Shown here piece by piece: positions 26,484 to 36,900 of a stretch of 64,000 nt of DNA. The DNA is from JANJUB01 sp040081075. GTDB lineage: Bacteria; Armatimonadota; Fimbriimonadia; Fimbriimonadales; Fimbriimonadaceae. The notes beneath the pieces are model-generated. The model was not told the DNA's origin. It did not search any database and worked only from the letters and a program-made list of their open reading frames with translations. The stretch lies in the NCBI GenBank assembly GCA_040081075.1, contig JBEBHJ010000007.1:12615-76614 (forward strand), written 5' to 3'. Position 1 is the stretch's first letter, and each line of letters begins with the position of its first letter. The translations under genes and the position numbers were made by a program.

Positions 26484-27170
26484 ATGTCTATCAAGAACAC
26501 CCTAAGAAAAGCGGCGGGACTCTTCGTCGAAATTAGCGATGCGCCCGCCAGCGATGATTTTGATCCAAATTCGCTGTTGGATTCGCCCGCTCCGGCTCCC
26601 GCTCCCGCATCCAAAACCGTTGAGCAATTGGTTAAAGAAACACCTGGTCCCAACTTGTCTGAGATCAAGGTAGAACCCGCAAAAGTGCAAGCCCCGACCG
26701 TTTCCGCGCCGGGCGGAGCGGTAAAGTTCGCGGAGATATACGCTCAAGCGAATGTGCCGGTCGCCAGTTTCACTGCCGAGCAAGCCCTCGAGATGATCAA
26801 CTCGTTGCCGGGCGATCTGCCCATCGAAGTCCGACGTAAGACCATTTCGGTAACGATGGAGACCATGGGGAAGGCCACTGGTGTCAATGTCGAGACGGTG
26901 GTTGCCGATGCTTCTCGCAAGCTTGCGGCATTGGATTCATATGCCGACGCTCTCAGCACCAAAACGGCCGATTTTGTGGCTGTCACGAATATGCAGATTG
27001 CGGCAATGGAAAACGAAATCACTGAAAAGCGCCGACTGATTGATGACACCAAGAGGCTTCTTCAGGTAGCAGTCGGTGCTTGCGAGTCGGAAGCGGACCG
27101 GCTTGATGATATTCTCGAGTTCTTTAGCTTGGACGTGGCGCCTAGTTCACTTTCTGGTAAGCAACCCTAA
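26484..27170 (+). CDS. Unrecognised cytoplasmic helical protein
   Basis: 228 residues, not recognised, with no signal or membrane segment. The N-terminal 80 residues are Pro/Ala-rich (SPAPAPAPASKTVEQLV). A helical core follows from about 85 (FTAEQALEMINSLPGDLPIE; ALSTKTADFVAVTNMQIAAM) and ends in a coiled coil (EKRRLIDDTKRLL). It is the last gene of the SBP-OmpA/ABC operon and overlaps the convergent downstream gene by 29 bases. It may be the soluble partner of the preceding membrane protein. Confidence 0.72.
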   Translation: MSIKNTLRKAAGLFVEISDAPASDDFDPNSLLDSPAPAPAPASKTVEQLVKETPGPNLSEIKVEPAKVQAPTVSAPGGAVKFAEIYAQANVPVASFTAEQALEMINSLPGDLPIEVRRKTISVTMETMGKATGVNVETVVADASRKLAALDSYADALSTKTADFVAVTNMQIAAMENEITEKRRLIDDTKRLLQVAVGACESEADRLDDILEFFSLDVAPSSLSGKQP

Positions 27171-27540
27171 ACTTCATCGGCTTAGGTTGAGCTTTGCTGA
27201 TCGGAGCCGAGATGATCATGCTCATCGATCGTCCGTCGGCAGAGAGCGTTAACACGCGTGGGTTTGGGTCTTTAAATGGCTTAGAATCAATTGTGGTCGT
27301 CCAGAGTGTGAGCTTTGAGCCCTCCAACTTCCATTTTCCCTTTGTGACTTTGAATCGACCAACGGTACCTATTTTCTGTTGCCACGTGTTGTCCTTGTTC
27401 AGCAGCATCGTGGGGACTTTGCCCTTCATCGCGTTTGTTTTCACGACACCGGGATGGATCTCTTCGAAGTAACCGGCCCAGGATCCGGCCAGATTCGGCT
27501 TTACGAAGCTCAAAGCCAAGCTGAGCGAAATGGCAACCAT
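27142..27540 (-). CDS. Hypothetical secreted beta-rich protein
   Basis: 132 residues from ATG 27540, directly after the uvrA-like gene's stop (27542). An extended start would overlap that gene. The N-terminus MVAISLSLALSFVKPNLAGS looks like an export signal. The mature part (LAGSWAGYFEEIHPG, KGKWKLEGSKLTLWTTTID, RVLTLSADGRSMSMII) has the alternating pattern of lipocalin-like fold proteins. No function can be given. Its 3' end overlaps the convergent operon. Confidence 0.65.
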   Translation of the reverse strand: MVAISLSLALSFVKPNLAGSWAGYFEEIHPGVVKTNAMKGKVPTMLLNKDNTWQQKIGTVGRFKVTKGKWKLEGSKLTLWTTTIDSKPFKDPNPRVLTLSADGRSMSMIISAPISKAQPKPMKFRVAYQKVN

Positions 27541-27541
27541 A

Positions 27542-28564
27542 TTAACCAATTGACGCTCGTTTGGAAGCAAAGATTTGGTCCAAATACTGACCGGTCCAAC
27601 TTTCTTTCACTTTGGCAATTTGCTCAGGAGTGCCGCTAGCCACCACCTGGCCACCACCGATGCCGCCTTCTGGGCCCATGTCAATAATCCAGTCAGCAGT
27701 CTTTATCACGTCCAAGTTGTGTTCGATCACCACGATGGTGTTACCCTGGTCCACTAGCCGGTGGAGGACGGTTAGCAGGCGATTGACATCCTCGAAGTGC
27801 AACCCGGTTGTCGGCTCATCCAGAATGTAGATGGTGCGACCTGTAGAACGCTTGGAAAGTTCCTCAGCAAGTTTCACGCGTTGGGCCTCGCCTCCCGACA
27901 GCGTTGTGGCTGGTTGTCCCATGCGAACATAACCGAGACCAACATCCATAAGTGTCGCCAGCTTTCTGTGGATTTTTGGGATGGGTTGAAAGAATACGAC
28001 CGCTTCCTCAATGGTCATCGCCAGAACTTCCGCAATAGATTTACCTTTGTAGCGGACCTCAAGAGTCTCACGGTTGTATCGCTTGCCCTTACACACTTCA
28101 CAGGGAACGTATACATCGGGCAAGAACACCATTTCGATCTTGATAATCCCATCGCCCTTGCATGACTCACACCGACCGCCCTTGACGTTAAAGCTAAAAC
28201 GGCCGTTCTTGTAGCCCCGCATCTTGGCATCGGGTGTGAGCGCGAACAGCTCGCGAATCATATCAAAAGTGCCGGTGTAGGTGGCTGGGTTTGATCTCGG
28301 GGTGCGTCCGATTGGGGATTGATCAATGTCAATCACCTTATCGAAAGGCTCATGGCCCTCGAGGGCATCGTGGGGCTCCCAGGAACCTCGAGTTCCGTAC
28401 ACTTCATACATTAAGCGAGGGAAGAGGGTGTCCTGAATCAGCGTGGATTTCCCACTCCCAGAAACACCGGTGACGCAGGTGAAGAGGCCAACGGGAATCC
28501 CCACGCTTACGTTTTGCAAATTGTTTCCCCGCGCCCCTCGCAGGACCAACCATCCCTCAGACAT
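27542..28564 (-). CDS. Half-length UvrA-like ATPase (second ABC domain only)
   Basis: 340 residues, against about 940 for UvrA. It matches only the C-terminal ABC half. Walker A VSGSGKST is at 34-41, the Q-loop DQSPIGRTPRSNPATYTGTF at 81-100, the zinc module CESC and CEVC at 132-135 and 155-158, the signature LSGGEAQR at 222-229, and Walker B IYILDEPTTGLH at 245-256. ABC domain I and the UvrB-binding region are missing. An in-frame stop lies upstream of the ATG, followed by an unrelated gene. It could be a real stand-alone derivative or a remnant of uvrA. All motifs in the half are intact. Confidence 0.85.
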   Translation of the reverse strand: MSEGWLVLRGARGNNLQNVSVGIPVGLFTCVTGVSGSGKSTLIQDTLFPRLMYEVYGTRGSWEPHDALEGHEPFDKVIDIDQSPIGRTPRSNPATYTGTFDMIRELFALTPDAKMRGYKNGRFSFNVKGGRCESCKGDGIIKIEMVFLPDVYVPCEVCKGKRYNRETLEVRYKGKSIAEVLAMTIEEAVVFFQPIPKIHRKLATLMDVGLGYVRMGQPATTLSGGEAQRVKLAEELSKRSTGRTIYILDEPTTGLHFEDVNRLLTVLHRLVDQGNTIVVIEHNLDVIKTADWIIDMGPEGGIGGGQVVASGTPEQIAKVKESWTGQYLDQIFASKRASIG

Positions 28565-28587
28565 GTAGACGTGAGTATATCAGATTG

Positions 28588-30519
28588 CTATTTCTTGATC
28601 AAGACCGTCGCCGTCCGTGTTCGGCCGTTTCGCGTCACTGAAACATAGCGAGAGACGTTGACAGCCACGGCCAACGTGTTTGCCGTAAACGTCCTTGTGG
28701 ATTGTCCATAGCTGAAAGTGACGGTGGACGGAGGAATAAGCTCAGGTCCGCTGCTCGCAACGGCGCATACAAAGCTGTTCCCGACCGTCCCGTTTGCATT
28801 GATGGTAAACGAAGCCGCCTGCCCGCCGGTTACGAACGCTTGATTTGATACTACGCTCGTGATATCGGGCAACAAAATGTTAAGATTTCGGGTCAACTTC
28901 AAATTGCCCAACTTAAGAATCACGTGTCGCGTGATCGGCACTGAGGAAGGGAGCGCGCTGACCAAGAATGTTCCGGTTGTTTGACCGGCGGGTATCGTTA
29001 CGCGATCAGGCGTGCTTAGCGCCGCGCTGTCGTCAGCCAACTCCATTGAGAATCCTTGGCTCGGTGCGGGGGTTGATATTTGAACCGTACCGGTCGCGTT
29101 GTTGCCCGTGACAACTCCGCTCGGGGCCAGCGAGAAACTTACGATCGTTGGATAGGTTGGGGCGGCGCGTTCAAGGCGCGATATCCATCCGCCTGCCGCA
29201 TTGAATACCGCCCCGCCTCCCCAGAAACTAAGCGAATCGGCAGGATCGACACTTAGGGAGCTGAATTGACTCCAATCGTTTGATCCGTAGGCTGTGCCGC
29301 TACTTGGAGCGAGAACAGTAGCGGGCATCATTTGGGCAGAGACTGTCTCGTAAGCCCTCACTTCTCCCACGAACACGGGTGCGGTAGTGGCCGAAGATCG
29401 GTTGTAGGTAACACCCAAATCGCCGCGTTGATTGAAAGCAATGGCGGGCATATAGAGGTCTACACCCGCAGCACCGGTGATCCTGTTGATTTGACGTTCG
29501 ATTGGGGTTCCGCTGTTATACGTAAACGACAAAATCTCAATGGCCTTGCGCCCCGCCACCTCGACAACATGGCTAACGGCAACGCGTTTGTCCTGGAAGT
29601 TCGCTGCCGAAGTAACCCAGTCGCCCGTCGTCTTTAGACCGCCATTAGAGCAAGCGGCATTGGTCGAAGGATCCGTCCAGCTTTGTGAAATTGTAACCGG
29701 AAACGTTTGGTAGGAAATACTCGTGCCAAAGTTGCCCATTTGAACCCAGGTGATCTGGTTTTGAGCGGTCGCGCTAGCATATGCGCCCCAAATGAAAGAA
29801 GCGCTGGGATCGTTGGTTAACGAGAGTCGAACAGGGTTTACCACGTTATACTGGGAAGTGTTGTTCGCTCCGCCGAGGTAAGCCGAAGCTTTGTTGAACC
29901 CAAGGATGCTGGCGGCCACGGGCAAATTATCGTCGAAGTCGAAACTGACTAGACTGAGGGCCAAACCTTCGTTGCATATGCCTATGCTGGGTTGGCCCAG
30001 ATAGTAGGGTCCAGAAATCAAGAACAAATTGAGGGGCAACCTGACCTTATACCAGTTGCCACCTAAGGTCGAGTCATCGGAAATCGCGAGAAGAGCGGCG
30101 CTCGATTGGGAATTCGTATTTGTGTCTACGGCGGCAATGATCCAGCGTTTTCCCACTCGGTCGAAGGCGCACGTTGCCTGATTTTGCACATCGCCGACTG
30201 CCGTTGCGCCAAAGAACGCTGAAATCGAGGTGTTGAATAACAGGGCACCATTACTCTTTCGGTAAAAGCTGATTTCTTCGTTGGTTGTGAGCAAAGCTTC
30301 TGAATAATAGACTGCGCTCGAAACGTTTGGAGTTGAGGGTGTTGGCGAACCGCCACCCGGAAAGAATGCCGCTTTCTTTGGCGTTACACCGGCAAGTAAG
30401 TTTGTGATTGTCAAGTTTGATATGTTCATGACACCATCAAAGCGCATATCGCCCGGCGCGGAAATGCCCAAGGCGGCAAGTCCGAGCCAACACCAAGTAA
30501 CAAAACTTCTCAGCCTCAT
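28588..30519 (-). CDS. Large secreted protein with C-terminal Ig-like domains, function unknown
   Basis: About 643 residues from ATG 30519; upstream in-frame starts lack an export signal and overlap the divergent gene. The signal is RLRSFVTWCWLGLAALGIS. The long middle region reads like a beta-propeller or lectin-like fold, with recurrent patterns such as GKRWIIAAVDTNTNSQSSAA and NQRGDLGVTYNRSSATTAP. The last 180 residues look like two Ig-like repeats (GVVTGNNATGTVQISTPAPS; DRVTIPAGQTTGTFLVSALP; TVTFSYGQSTRTFTANTL). It has no PEP-CTERM tail. It is divergent from a small secreted protein. Confidence 0.7.
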   Translation of the reverse strand: MRLRSFVTWCWLGLAALGISAPGDMRFDGVMNISNLTITNLLAGVTPKKAAFFPGGGSPTPSTPNVSSAVYYSEALLTTNEEISFYRKSNGALLFNTSISAFFGATAVGDVQNQATCAFDRVGKRWIIAAVDTNTNSQSSAALLAISDDSTLGGNWYKVRLPLNLFLISGPYYLGQPSIGICNEGLALSLVSFDFDDNLPVAASILGFNKASAYLGGANNTSQYNVVNPVRLSLTNDPSASFIWGAYASATAQNQITWVQMGNFGTSISYQTFPVTISQSWTDPSTNAACSNGGLKTTGDWVTSAANFQDKRVAVSHVVEVAGRKAIEILSFTYNSGTPIERQINRITGAAGVDLYMPAIAFNQRGDLGVTYNRSSATTAPVFVGEVRAYETVSAQMMPATVLAPSSGTAYGSNDWSQFSSLSVDPADSLSFWGGGAVFNAAGGWISRLERAAPTYPTIVSFSLAPSGVVTGNNATGTVQISTPAPSQGFSMELADDSAALSTPDRVTIPAGQTTGTFLVSALPSSVPITRHVILKLGNLKLTRNLNILLPDITSVVSNQAFVTGGQAASFTINANGTVGNSFVCAVASSGPELIPPSTVTFSYGQSTRTFTANTLAVAVNVSRYVSVTRNGRTRTATVLIKK

Positions 30520-30587
30520 AACATTTATCTTACACGCATATTTGCGGAAATTTGAAACTTTTTTGTTGACATCATAATGTGATAACA

Positions 30588-31031
30588 ATGAAACGCGCGT
30601 GTTCAATCCTTCTCTGCCTAATGTTGCTGCCATGTGCTTTTGCACAGAAGCTCGAAAAGCCTGTCGCAGGAAGCAAACTGCGCAAGACCATTCTTGATAC
30701 CCTTCGCCCCAGTGTTGAGAAAGATTTGAAGCAGAAAGTTGTTTTCAAGGTAAGCCAGTTGCGGGTTTACGGTGAGTGGGCGCTGGTGTTTGCCGAAACC
30801 GTAAAGCCCGATCTGAAGCCGATTGACTTTAAGAAAACCCACTATCGCGAAGACCTCGAGCAGGGCATGTTCGATGGCCCCAGCACCTTTGCCTTGCTGA
30901 GAAAGTCGAAAGGCAAGTGGGTGGTAAGAACGTTTTGCATTGGGCCGACGGATGTGGCTTGGAGTAACTGGATGGAAGCACCATTCAACGCCCCCAAACC
31001 CCTCTTCCCGCCACCCTTCGGCGAGAAGTGA
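30588..31031 (+). CDS. Small secreted protein, function unknown
   Basis: 147 residues from ATG 30588; GTG 30579 would add three. The signal peptide is KRACSILLCLMLLPCAFAQ. The remainder (LRPSVEKDLKQKVVFKVSQL, WALVFAETVKPD, STFALLRKSKGKWVVRTFCI, then GPTDVAW) resembles the widespread small domain in which a YGEWALVFA strand and a KGKWVV strand pack together, as in NTF2-like or DUF4440-type proteins. I cannot assign a family firmly. Confidence 0.7.
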   Translation: MKRACSILLCLMLLPCAFAQKLEKPVAGSKLRKTILDTLRPSVEKDLKQKVVFKVSQLRVYGEWALVFAETVKPDLKPIDFKKTHYREDLEQGMFDGPSTFALLRKSKGKWVVRTFCIGPTDVAWSNWMEAPFNAPKPLFPPPFGEK

Positions 31032-31035
31032 AGCG

Positions 31036-33822
31036 CTATTTAGCTTCCCAAACTCGAAGCTCAACAAGGTGAACGCCTTCATTTGCGCTTCCCTTTAGCA
31101 TGTGCACTTTCACGAAACGCGCTTGTCGCGAAGTTAACTTAATCTGGTCGCCGCTCGAGCTGGCCGGGGTCGTGTTGGCGGTGCGATCGGCTACGGTTTC
31201 CCATTTCTGACCGTCAATCGAGATGTCGACGGTGTATTGATAGTAGCGCGAGCCGTCCCAATAAGGGAAAGCCTCAATTCGATCCACCCGGTAAACCTTC
31301 CCCAGGTCAACTTGAATCCATTGCGGAGCTGTTGCCCACCAACTTGAGATCAAATCCATGTTGTCGTCCACGGCGAGTTCTGGTCCTTGTGCGCCTTGGG
31401 TGCCCCCAGACACCGTTACCTTCTTGCCCGTGGCCAGATTCGGCACCTTTGGCGGCACATGGTAATAGATCTTTGAGGATTCATATCCAACTCTTTCACC
31501 GCTGGCATTGAACGCTGCGGCCCGAACTGTGGTCGATTCGGTGATTGTGAACGGCCCCGTGTAGAGCGAAGACTTAGAGTTCACCGGTGAGCGATCAACC
31601 GTATACCGAATAGGAGTACGCCCGGATAAGGAAATTGTGAGCGGGGACGTGAAACAGGGAACGTCAAATCCGCTCGGATCCAGTGCGTCCAATGGTCCAT
31701 TCTCAATCAAAACCGGTTGAATCAGCAAACTGAGAAGTTGGTCTGTTTGCTTCAATCGCGGTTCGAACTCGGCAAAATGCACGACGCTCGGATTCCAAAC
31801 GCGCTCTGCCATCGCGGAAACGATCCTTCTGAGATTTTCGATTTCCGATTCCTCCGGACCCTCCCACGAGCAAATCTGGGCCCCCTCTATTTTCGAAACG
31901 TCGGGCGTTCGGAACCAGGCGGTTGTCCCGTAGAGGTTCGAAAAGCGTCCGAATCGGCCCAAGTCCCATTCGTACACTTTCTGCACGGGCCAAACGTGAC
32001 GGTTAACCACATACAAGGGCGTCCAAGAAGCGTTAATGACGGAATAGCCATCTTCGATAAGTTCAGTGGGGGCGTAATAAGCGTTTTCGAACTCCATCAC
32101 GAGAATATCTTTGGGAATAGGAAACCTTGAATTGGAATCACGCCCAAATCCTTCCCAAACAATAAGTTGCTTGTTCCTTTTCTTTACAATCTCGTTGACT
32201 TGAATAAGAAAACGCCGGAATATCTCTTGTTGAGATTTCTCAGGGAGTCCAAGGGCTTTGAACGCGGCAAAAAAGTCTTTGTGCTGATCCGCATTGGCGA
32301 TATCCGCCTCATCCCCACCCATGTGAAAATAGGGCGAGGTTGTGAACACCTCGCACATTTCGCTAATGACCGTCTCCACCGCCTTGATAACTTCTTCGTT
32401 CGCGAAGTTGATAGTGGCGTGATGCTCATAGGGTTTCGTTCCTTTTATCTTGAACAAGTCTGGGTAGGTTCTAACCAGGACTCCACTATGACCGGGGATA
32501 TCAAACTCCGGAACGATCGCAACACCTCGATTCTGGGCAAACTTGACTAACTCCTTTAGCTCATTTAGGGAATATGTCGTCTTGGGGTCATTCACGAGCG
32601 GAAAAGCTCGGCACGGGAAGGTGAATGATTGATCGTCGGTTAAGTGGAGTTGCAGATAGTTCAGCTTGTAAAGCCGACAAAGTTCGACGCATTGCTTCAA
32701 GTTGTCAATGGAATGAAACTGGCGAGCCACATCGATGAGTAAGCCTCTGTATCCGCGGGCAGGCTCATCCTCAATTGTTAGTTTAGGCAGTTGTAGACTT
32801 TGACCATCTCGCTGGATCGTCTGGAGAAGCGTCGCCGTCCCGTATGTCACACCTCTTAAGGTCGAACCCGTGACAGAAACACCGCGGTCGACCAACATGC
32901 GATAGCTCTCCTCACTCCCGGTTGGCGCGATCCGCAACAAGATTGAGTCCTTGGTCGGGTTGATTTGAAGGGAAGGCTTGATCCCGGTCTTTCGGGAGAT
33001 TTCATCGGCAAGAATGGCTGCGAGGGGCCGAAGCTCTGGCGTCAATGCCACGATGGATGGAGCTTTCAGCGTAACCCGACCGGTGCCGATCGAGGTTGTC
33101 TTGGGCCAAGGGATAATGCCGATTGATGGTCGGGCTGGCGCGGCCGATTTTGGGCGCCCTGCCAACGCTTTCATAATTCCGGCTTCAAACTGGTCCGCGA
33201 GAAGGTTGTTTCCGGCTGGCAGCATGTGCACGCCATCGTAAGTTAATGGCCCCTTCTTCTCCTGTAACGCTCCGAAAAATGCGGCACGAAGATCAACGAC
33301 GATGGATCCCATCTCGGCGCCGACTTTCTTTACGATGGTCGAATATTGGTCGAGCTTGTCATCCAAGGGGTTTTCGCCTTGCGGTTTCTCTCCTATGAGG
33401 GATGGGGTCGCGATCACTATTGGAACCTTCGCCGCCTTCGCGCTAGCCAACATATCCTTCAGGCATTTCTCGTAGACGTCGGGCGAGTTGCCATTCTGTC
33501 CATGCCAAACGTCGTTTATGCCGATTTCAATAACGGCGGCCGCGGGTTTCTCTTTCCGGAGGATTTCGGCAAAGCCAGCTTGCGAAGCATTTCCATCGCG
33601 GAGGTCGTTGCTTTTGCCGCCATTAATGCCGCGCTTGAGGAGCGCAATTTGAAGCCCTTTCGTGCGGACGTTCTCGCTTAGGCGCTGGCTCATCACGTCT
33701 AAGTATCCACCTTGCCACGTGATCGAGTCGCCGAAAAAGACGATCCGATCCTGGTTCCTAAAAGGGGTTTCAGACCCAGTAAATTGATGGGTGAGAAGCA
33801 TCGTCAGGGCCAAAATGTGCAT
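31036..33822 (-). CDS. SGNH hydrolase - GH20 beta-N-acetylhexosaminidase - CBM32 fusion
   Basis: 928 residues. A weak export signal (MHILALTMLLTHQF) is followed by an SGNH/GDSL esterase domain at about 20-225: GDSI at 31-34, GINDVW and a C-terminal DGVHM block. Next is a GH20 N-domain, then the GH20 barrel with FHMGGDEADIANADQ near residue 500; its Asp-Glu pair is the substrate-assisted catalytic site. A chitobiase-C-like Ig segment (PIRYTVDRSPVNSKSSLYTG) and an F5/8C (CBM32) domain (ELAVDDNMDLISSWWATAPQ) complete it. It probably deacylates and hydrolyses terminal GlcNAc or GalNAc from chitin, peptidoglycan or host-type glycans. Confidence 0.9.
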   Translation of the reverse strand: MHILALTMLLTHQFTGSETPFRNQDRIVFFGDSITWQGGYLDVMSQRLSENVRTKGLQIALLKRGINGGKSNDLRDGNASQAGFAEILRKEKPAAAVIEIGINDVWHGQNGNSPDVYEKCLKDMLASAKAAKVPIVIATPSLIGEKPQGENPLDDKLDQYSTIVKKVGAEMGSIVVDLRAAFFGALQEKKGPLTYDGVHMLPAGNNLLADQFEAGIMKALAGRPKSAAPARPSIGIIPWPKTTSIGTGRVTLKAPSIVALTPELRPLAAILADEISRKTGIKPSLQINPTKDSILLRIAPTGSEESYRMLVDRGVSVTGSTLRGVTYGTATLLQTIQRDGQSLQLPKLTIEDEPARGYRGLLIDVARQFHSIDNLKQCVELCRLYKLNYLQLHLTDDQSFTFPCRAFPLVNDPKTTYSLNELKELVKFAQNRGVAIVPEFDIPGHSGVLVRTYPDLFKIKGTKPYEHHATINFANEEVIKAVETVISEMCEVFTTSPYFHMGGDEADIANADQHKDFFAAFKALGLPEKSQQEIFRRFLIQVNEIVKKRNKQLIVWEGFGRDSNSRFPIPKDILVMEFENAYYAPTELIEDGYSVINASWTPLYVVNRHVWPVQKVYEWDLGRFGRFSNLYGTTAWFRTPDVSKIEGAQICSWEGPEESEIENLRRIVSAMAERVWNPSVVHFAEFEPRLKQTDQLLSLLIQPVLIENGPLDALDPSGFDVPCFTSPLTISLSGRTPIRYTVDRSPVNSKSSLYTGPFTITESTTVRAAAFNASGERVGYESSKIYYHVPPKVPNLATGKKVTVSGGTQGAQGPELAVDDNMDLISSWWATAPQWIQVDLGKVYRVDRIEAFPYWDGSRYYQYTVDISIDGQKWETVADRTANTTPASSSGDQIKLTSRQARFVKVHMLKGSANEGVHLVELRVWEAK

Positions 33823-33926
33823 GATATGCCCAGTCTATCTTATGCGTGGTTTTACAATCGCTTAGCGGTTTTTTAGCGCTCGCGCAAAGTTACTGCGGTA
33901 ACATCAGCGAAGAGGAACGAGACTCC

Positions 33927-36900
33927 ATGAATAAAACTGCATCACTTTCGCTTGCCGCTGTTTTTGTCTTCGCCGCAGCTGGCATTGCCTTGTCGCTGGG
34001 GCCAAACGCCAATCGCACCGGCCAACTCACTAAGAAGTCAAGTTACAAACTGCCCGTATTAGCGGGCAAAGTAGACCCAGTCCGGGATTCGAAGGTTGAT
34101 ATCAATTCGGCCGAATCGCTTTTGCGCCATATACGTTATCTTAAGTCGATTGATGGCGAGGTGGAGGAACCAGGTGGAAAGGAGTCGCGGGGTGATTGGT
34201 ACGAAGCGCGATACCACTGGATTTCACAGCGTTTGGATGCCAACGGTCTCTACGATCCGAACTACCTCCGGGCGGGCATCACACACCGAGATGCAATGCC
34301 TCGAAACAAAGAATCTTACGCGCCGGGTGGAACCGCACAGGAACTCGGACCTGTCAACGCTAGCGACCCTGTCCAAGAAATCTATTTCGGTCATGGTCCG
34401 GCATCTGGGCGCAAGAATGATATCGCTATTTATCCTGCCAATCCACTTATCATGGCGGTTGCTTCCGCTGGCGGTGGAATTTGGAAGACCACGAACGGTG
34501 GAACGACGTGGACACCACTTAGTGAAAAGTGGCCAAACCTCTTCACCAGTTCTGTTGCGTTTCATCCAACCAACTCGAACCTCATTTTGGCGGGGACCGG
34601 AGACCGCGAGGGATTCTTTGAGCACTATGGGAACGGGATCATGCGCACGACGGACGGAGGAACGACTTGGACTCAGGTCGGCCCGCAAGACATGCGATCT
34701 AGCTGTATTAACAAGATCATTTTCGATCCGACGAACCCAGCAATCGTGCTGGCCCTCGGCGGCAACGGAGCCTCTTTCACAGATTCACTTTGGCGCTCTA
34801 CCGATTCGGGCTTAACATGGGCCGCCGTAGCCGGTCTTAGCACCACCGTTACGTCGTGGGACGACATCGTTCGGACGACAGCCGGAACCTACTACATTGC
34901 TGGCAGCGATAATGGTGCGACGACGGGATTCCTCTACAAATCAACTAACGCCGGCGTGACCTGGACCGCCGTCAACAACCCGTGCGTTGCTGCCAATCCT
35001 CACATGGATTTAGCTGCCTCCCTCGTCAGTGCCACGACGCTGTATCTCTTAGCAATCGGCGACGAAAAGATGTACAAAACCACCAATGGTGGAACGACCT
35101 GGACGAATATCAAGGGCAACTTTGTGAACGGGGACGCCAACTCGGGAGCCAACTACGCTTGGGCTCAAAAGGATTATAACGAGCACATCACTGTTTCCAA
35201 AAATGGAGCTAGTGATGTTGTTTATGTCGGCCTCATTGGCATCAACATGGATGTCAACGGAGACGGTACATGGACGGATATCAGCCGGACGTGGTCGGCA
35301 ACTCCACCTAACTATGTTCACGCTGACCAGCACTGTGGAATCGCCCATCCAACCGATCCGACTGTCGTCTATTTCGGGTTAGATGGAGGAATCTTTAAGT
35401 GGAAATTGACCAATGCCGCGACTGGAGCCGGAACCTGGACTTCCCTTAACGCAACGATCAAAGACTTCCAAGCCTATCATGTTTCGGCTCACCCAACCGA
35501 TCCGAACTACTTAATGACCGGTTTGCAAGACGACTGCACCATAGGATCGCGAAACAACTTTGCCGCCTGGACATCTCTCAGCGCCGGTGACGGCACTTGG
35601 AGTGCGTTTGACAAGAGTAACCCTGGCGTCCAATACACGAGCGCGCAGAACGCGAGCGTCTTTCGTTACCCGACGGCGACGTCGCTGTCGCCAACTTACA
35701 TCAAGCCAACCGCGGGTTCGTTTGGTTTTGTTGCCCCGCTTGTTACAGCGGGCTCTGCAGGCAATGAAGTTTTCCTTGGTGGAGACTTCCTTTACAAGTG
35801 GTCTGGAGTGGGCCGAACCTGGAACCAAACAAATATGCCGTGTGGAAGCTCGCAGGCGTCTACTGAACTTGCGGTCGCTCCGGCAAACGGTAACGTTATC
35901 TACTCTGGAAACAGCGAGGGCATTATAACGATGACTCGCGACAAAGGAACGACCTACGCGCAAATTGATGATGCCAACATTGATCGGCCCGTCGGCGGAA
36001 TTGGAGTCTCGTTTTCCAACTCATACGACATCGTAGTTGGCCTGATGGGTCAGGGACGGAATCACCTCTGGCGTTGTTCAAACACCATTGCGGGAGTTCC
36101 TATTTGGACCAACATCAGCGGAACCGGTTCAACGGCGCTCCCAAGTGTGCCGATCACTTCGGTGGCTCGTGACCCCTACGAGTCAGCCCGAATCTACGTT
36201 GGAACCGACATCGGCGCATTCATGACCACTAACCTAGGCGCAACTTGGGTCAGCATGACCACGCTTGGTCTCCCGGCCGTCGGTGTTCAGCATATGACCG
36301 TTGACGCGAGTAAGCAGTTCCTGGTGCTCGCAACTTTTGGTCGCGGCATTTGGAGAGTGCCGATCGTTACCGCGGCGACGAAGTTCAGCATTTCGGGCAA
36401 TATTAAGCAAGGGGCGGTTAACCTGAGCGGAATCACGACGAACTTGCAAGTATGGAAGGAAGCTAGCTCAACAACTACTTCCTCACCAAACGCTGCGGTT
36501 CCAGATGATAACCTCAACTGGACGGTGTTACCGGTCAATGTCGCAATTTCTCAAAAGATTGCGCGGCTTAGCTTCTACTTGAAGGTGACCCACACTGCCC
36601 GAGGCGACATTGAAGCATGGGTTCAATCACCAGACGGTTCATTTGCCCAAATTTGGGCATCGTCGAGTGACCTCACCGACAACATTGACCAGTATTTCAC
36701 GTTGACCGAATTCGACGGCATGCTGTCGAACGGTTCGTGGAAACTGTGGATTCGGGATGTGGCAGCAAATGATCTTGGAACAGTCAATCAGTTCAAGGTG
36801 ATTCCTTACTACATGGCCTATGGATCGGCGGGAACTACAACCACCAATGCGAGCGGCAACTACACGTTCACGAACCTGGATGCGGGCAAATACAAGGTCT

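Noticed and set aside
30563..30588. Imperfect inverted repeat TTGTTGAC...GATAACAA and a TTGACA hexamer in the divergent gap
   Set aside because: The outer and inner arms have different centres. A -10 box at the proper distance from TTGACA would fall inside the plus-strand gene.
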